Position numbers and translations under genes: made by a program. This document shows positions 4,673 through 5,289 of a stretch of DNA of 5,289 nucleotides, one piece after another. Below the pieces are notes generated by a model. That model was given only the letters and a program-made list of their open reading frames with translations, made no database searches and was not told the origin of the DNA. Every line of letters begins with the position of its first letter. The stretch's first letter is position 1. The stretch is from assembly GCA_041546305.1 (NCBI GenBank), contig JBFEWO010000168.1:1-5289 (forward strand). The letters are read 5' to 3'. Origin of the DNA: JBFEYJ01 sp041546305. Its GTDB lineage: Bacteria > Pseudomonadota > Gammaproteobacteria > Thiohalomonadales > Thiohalomonadaceae.

Positions 4673-5289
4673 AACTTGGCAACACATAACCAGCGCGTGC
4701 TCTCCGGCATGCGTCCTACCGGAAAGCTGCATCTTGGTCACTATCACGGTGTGCTAAAAAACTGGCTCAAGCTGCAGCACGAATACGAGTGCTTCTTCTT
4801 CGCAGCCGATTGGCACGCACTCACCACCGAATACGAAAACAGCGGCATTATCGCCGAAAGTGTGTGGGAGATGCTGATCGACTGGCTGGCCGTGGGAATC
4901 AATCCGGGCTCGGCCAAGATGTTCATTCAGTCACAGGTACCGGAGCACGCCGAACTGCATCTGCTGCTCTCCATGATCACCCCATTGGGTTGGCTCGAGC
5001 GGGTGCCGACCTACAAGGACCAGCAGGAGAAGCTCAAGGAGAAGGATCTCGCCACCTACGGTTTTCTCGGTTATCCGCTGCTGCAGAGCGCCGATATCCT
5101 CATCTACCGCGCCACCCAGGTGCCGGTGGGTGAGGACCAGGTGGTGCACGTAGAGCTGACCCGTGAGGTGGCGCGCCGCTTCAACCATCTTTATGGCCGT
5201 GAGCCGGGCTTCGAGGAGAAGGCAGAGGCCGCCGCCAAGAAGATGGGCAAGAAGGCAGCCAAGCTCTATCACGAACTGCGCAAGCGCTA
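4670..5289 (+). CDS. trpS: Tryptophanyl-tRNA synthetase, N-terminal part (runs off the window)
   Basis: This is a class Ic aminoacyl-tRNA synthetase that charges tRNA-Trp using ATP; 206 full codons are present and the gene continues past 5289. Numbered from TTG 4670, residues 12-24 (SGMRPTGKLHLGH) hold the HIGH-type ATP-binding motif as HLGH (21-24), followed by YHGVLKNW. FAADWHALTT (44-53), the MITPLGWLERVPTYKDQ segment (102-118), GYPLLQSADILIY (134-146) and VPVGEDQVVHVELTREVARRFN (151-172) are typical TrpRS core motifs. The KMSKS loop lies beyond the edge. From about 181 a Lys/Ala-rich helical stretch begins, suggesting the longer form of TrpRS known from pseudomonads and relatives, with an insert before KMSKS. 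TTG 4670 or 4676 is the start, based on ribosome-binding-site spacing. The gene is 57 nt after the M50 gene and probably cotranscribed with it, perhaps modulated by the intervening hairpin. Confidence 0.95.
   Translation, partial: MNLATHNQRVLSGMRPTGKLHLGHYHGVLKNWLKLQHEYECFFFAADWHALTTEYENSGIIAESVWEMLIDWLAVGINPGSAKMFIQSQVPEHAELHLLLSMITPLGWLERVPTYKDQQEKLKEKDLATYGFLGYPLLQSADILIYRATQVPVGEDQVVHVELTREVARRFNHLYGREPGFEEKAEAAAKKMGKKAAKLYHELRKR

Noticed and set aside
1..5289. CRISPR array, insertion sequence, phage, toxin-antitoxin or defence genes
   Set aside because: I found no spaced repeats, terminal inverted repeats, transposase or integrase motifs, or paired small genes. All recognised genes are housekeeping families.

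Overview
The window is an ordinary housekeeping stretch of a proteobacterial chromosome, almost certainly from a gammaproteobacterium with moderately high GC. The evidence is the gene set: YciB, YciI, BolA, the RNase AM-type PHP protein and YciO are each close to their Enterobacteriaceae/Pseudomonas counterparts. YciO even keeps the exact 206-residue length and the N-terminal MSQFF-IHPDNPQ signature of the E. coli protein. The genus cannot be fixed from this sequence.

Layout. Positions 1-139 hold no gene I can identify, only a reading frame open from the left edge to a TAG at 120-122. A strong, symmetrical hairpin terminator (140-176) follows. Positions 194-2264 carry four tightly packed minus-strand genes, transcribed in the order yciB, yciI, bolA, then a periplasmic parvulin-type peptidyl-prolyl isomerase. 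They end at the hairpin and look like one operon: gaps are 13 nt, a 4-nt overlap and 34 nt, each of the last three genes has a clear Shine-Dalgarno, and no terminator lies inside. A 129-bp divergent intergenic region (2265-2393) separates them from four plus-strand genes: rnm (PHP-domain 5'-3' exoribonuclease), yciO (TsaC/Sua5-like), a minimal site-2-protease-type M50 metallopeptidase, and trpS (tryptophanyl-tRNA synthetase), which runs off the right edge.

How the genes relate. The plus-strand set leans toward RNA and translation: rRNA 5'-end maturation (Rnm), a threonylcarbamoyl-AMP synthase-like protein (YciO) and tRNA charging (TrpS), with a membrane protease between. The minus-strand set leans toward the envelope and stress: a septation-linked membrane protein, a small ferredoxin-like protein, a BolA protein and a periplasmic folding factor.

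I see no CRISPR array, mobile element, phage gene, toxin-antitoxin pair, tRNA or rRNA, and no novel multi-gene system. Points worth a second look are small: a roughly 40-residue insert with two cysteines in the last periplasmic loop of YciB; two plus-strand genes that lack a Shine-Dalgarno and have a -10-like hexamer placed so that transcripts could be nearly leaderless; a hairpin that embeds the stop codon of the M50 gene; and a TTG start for trpS.
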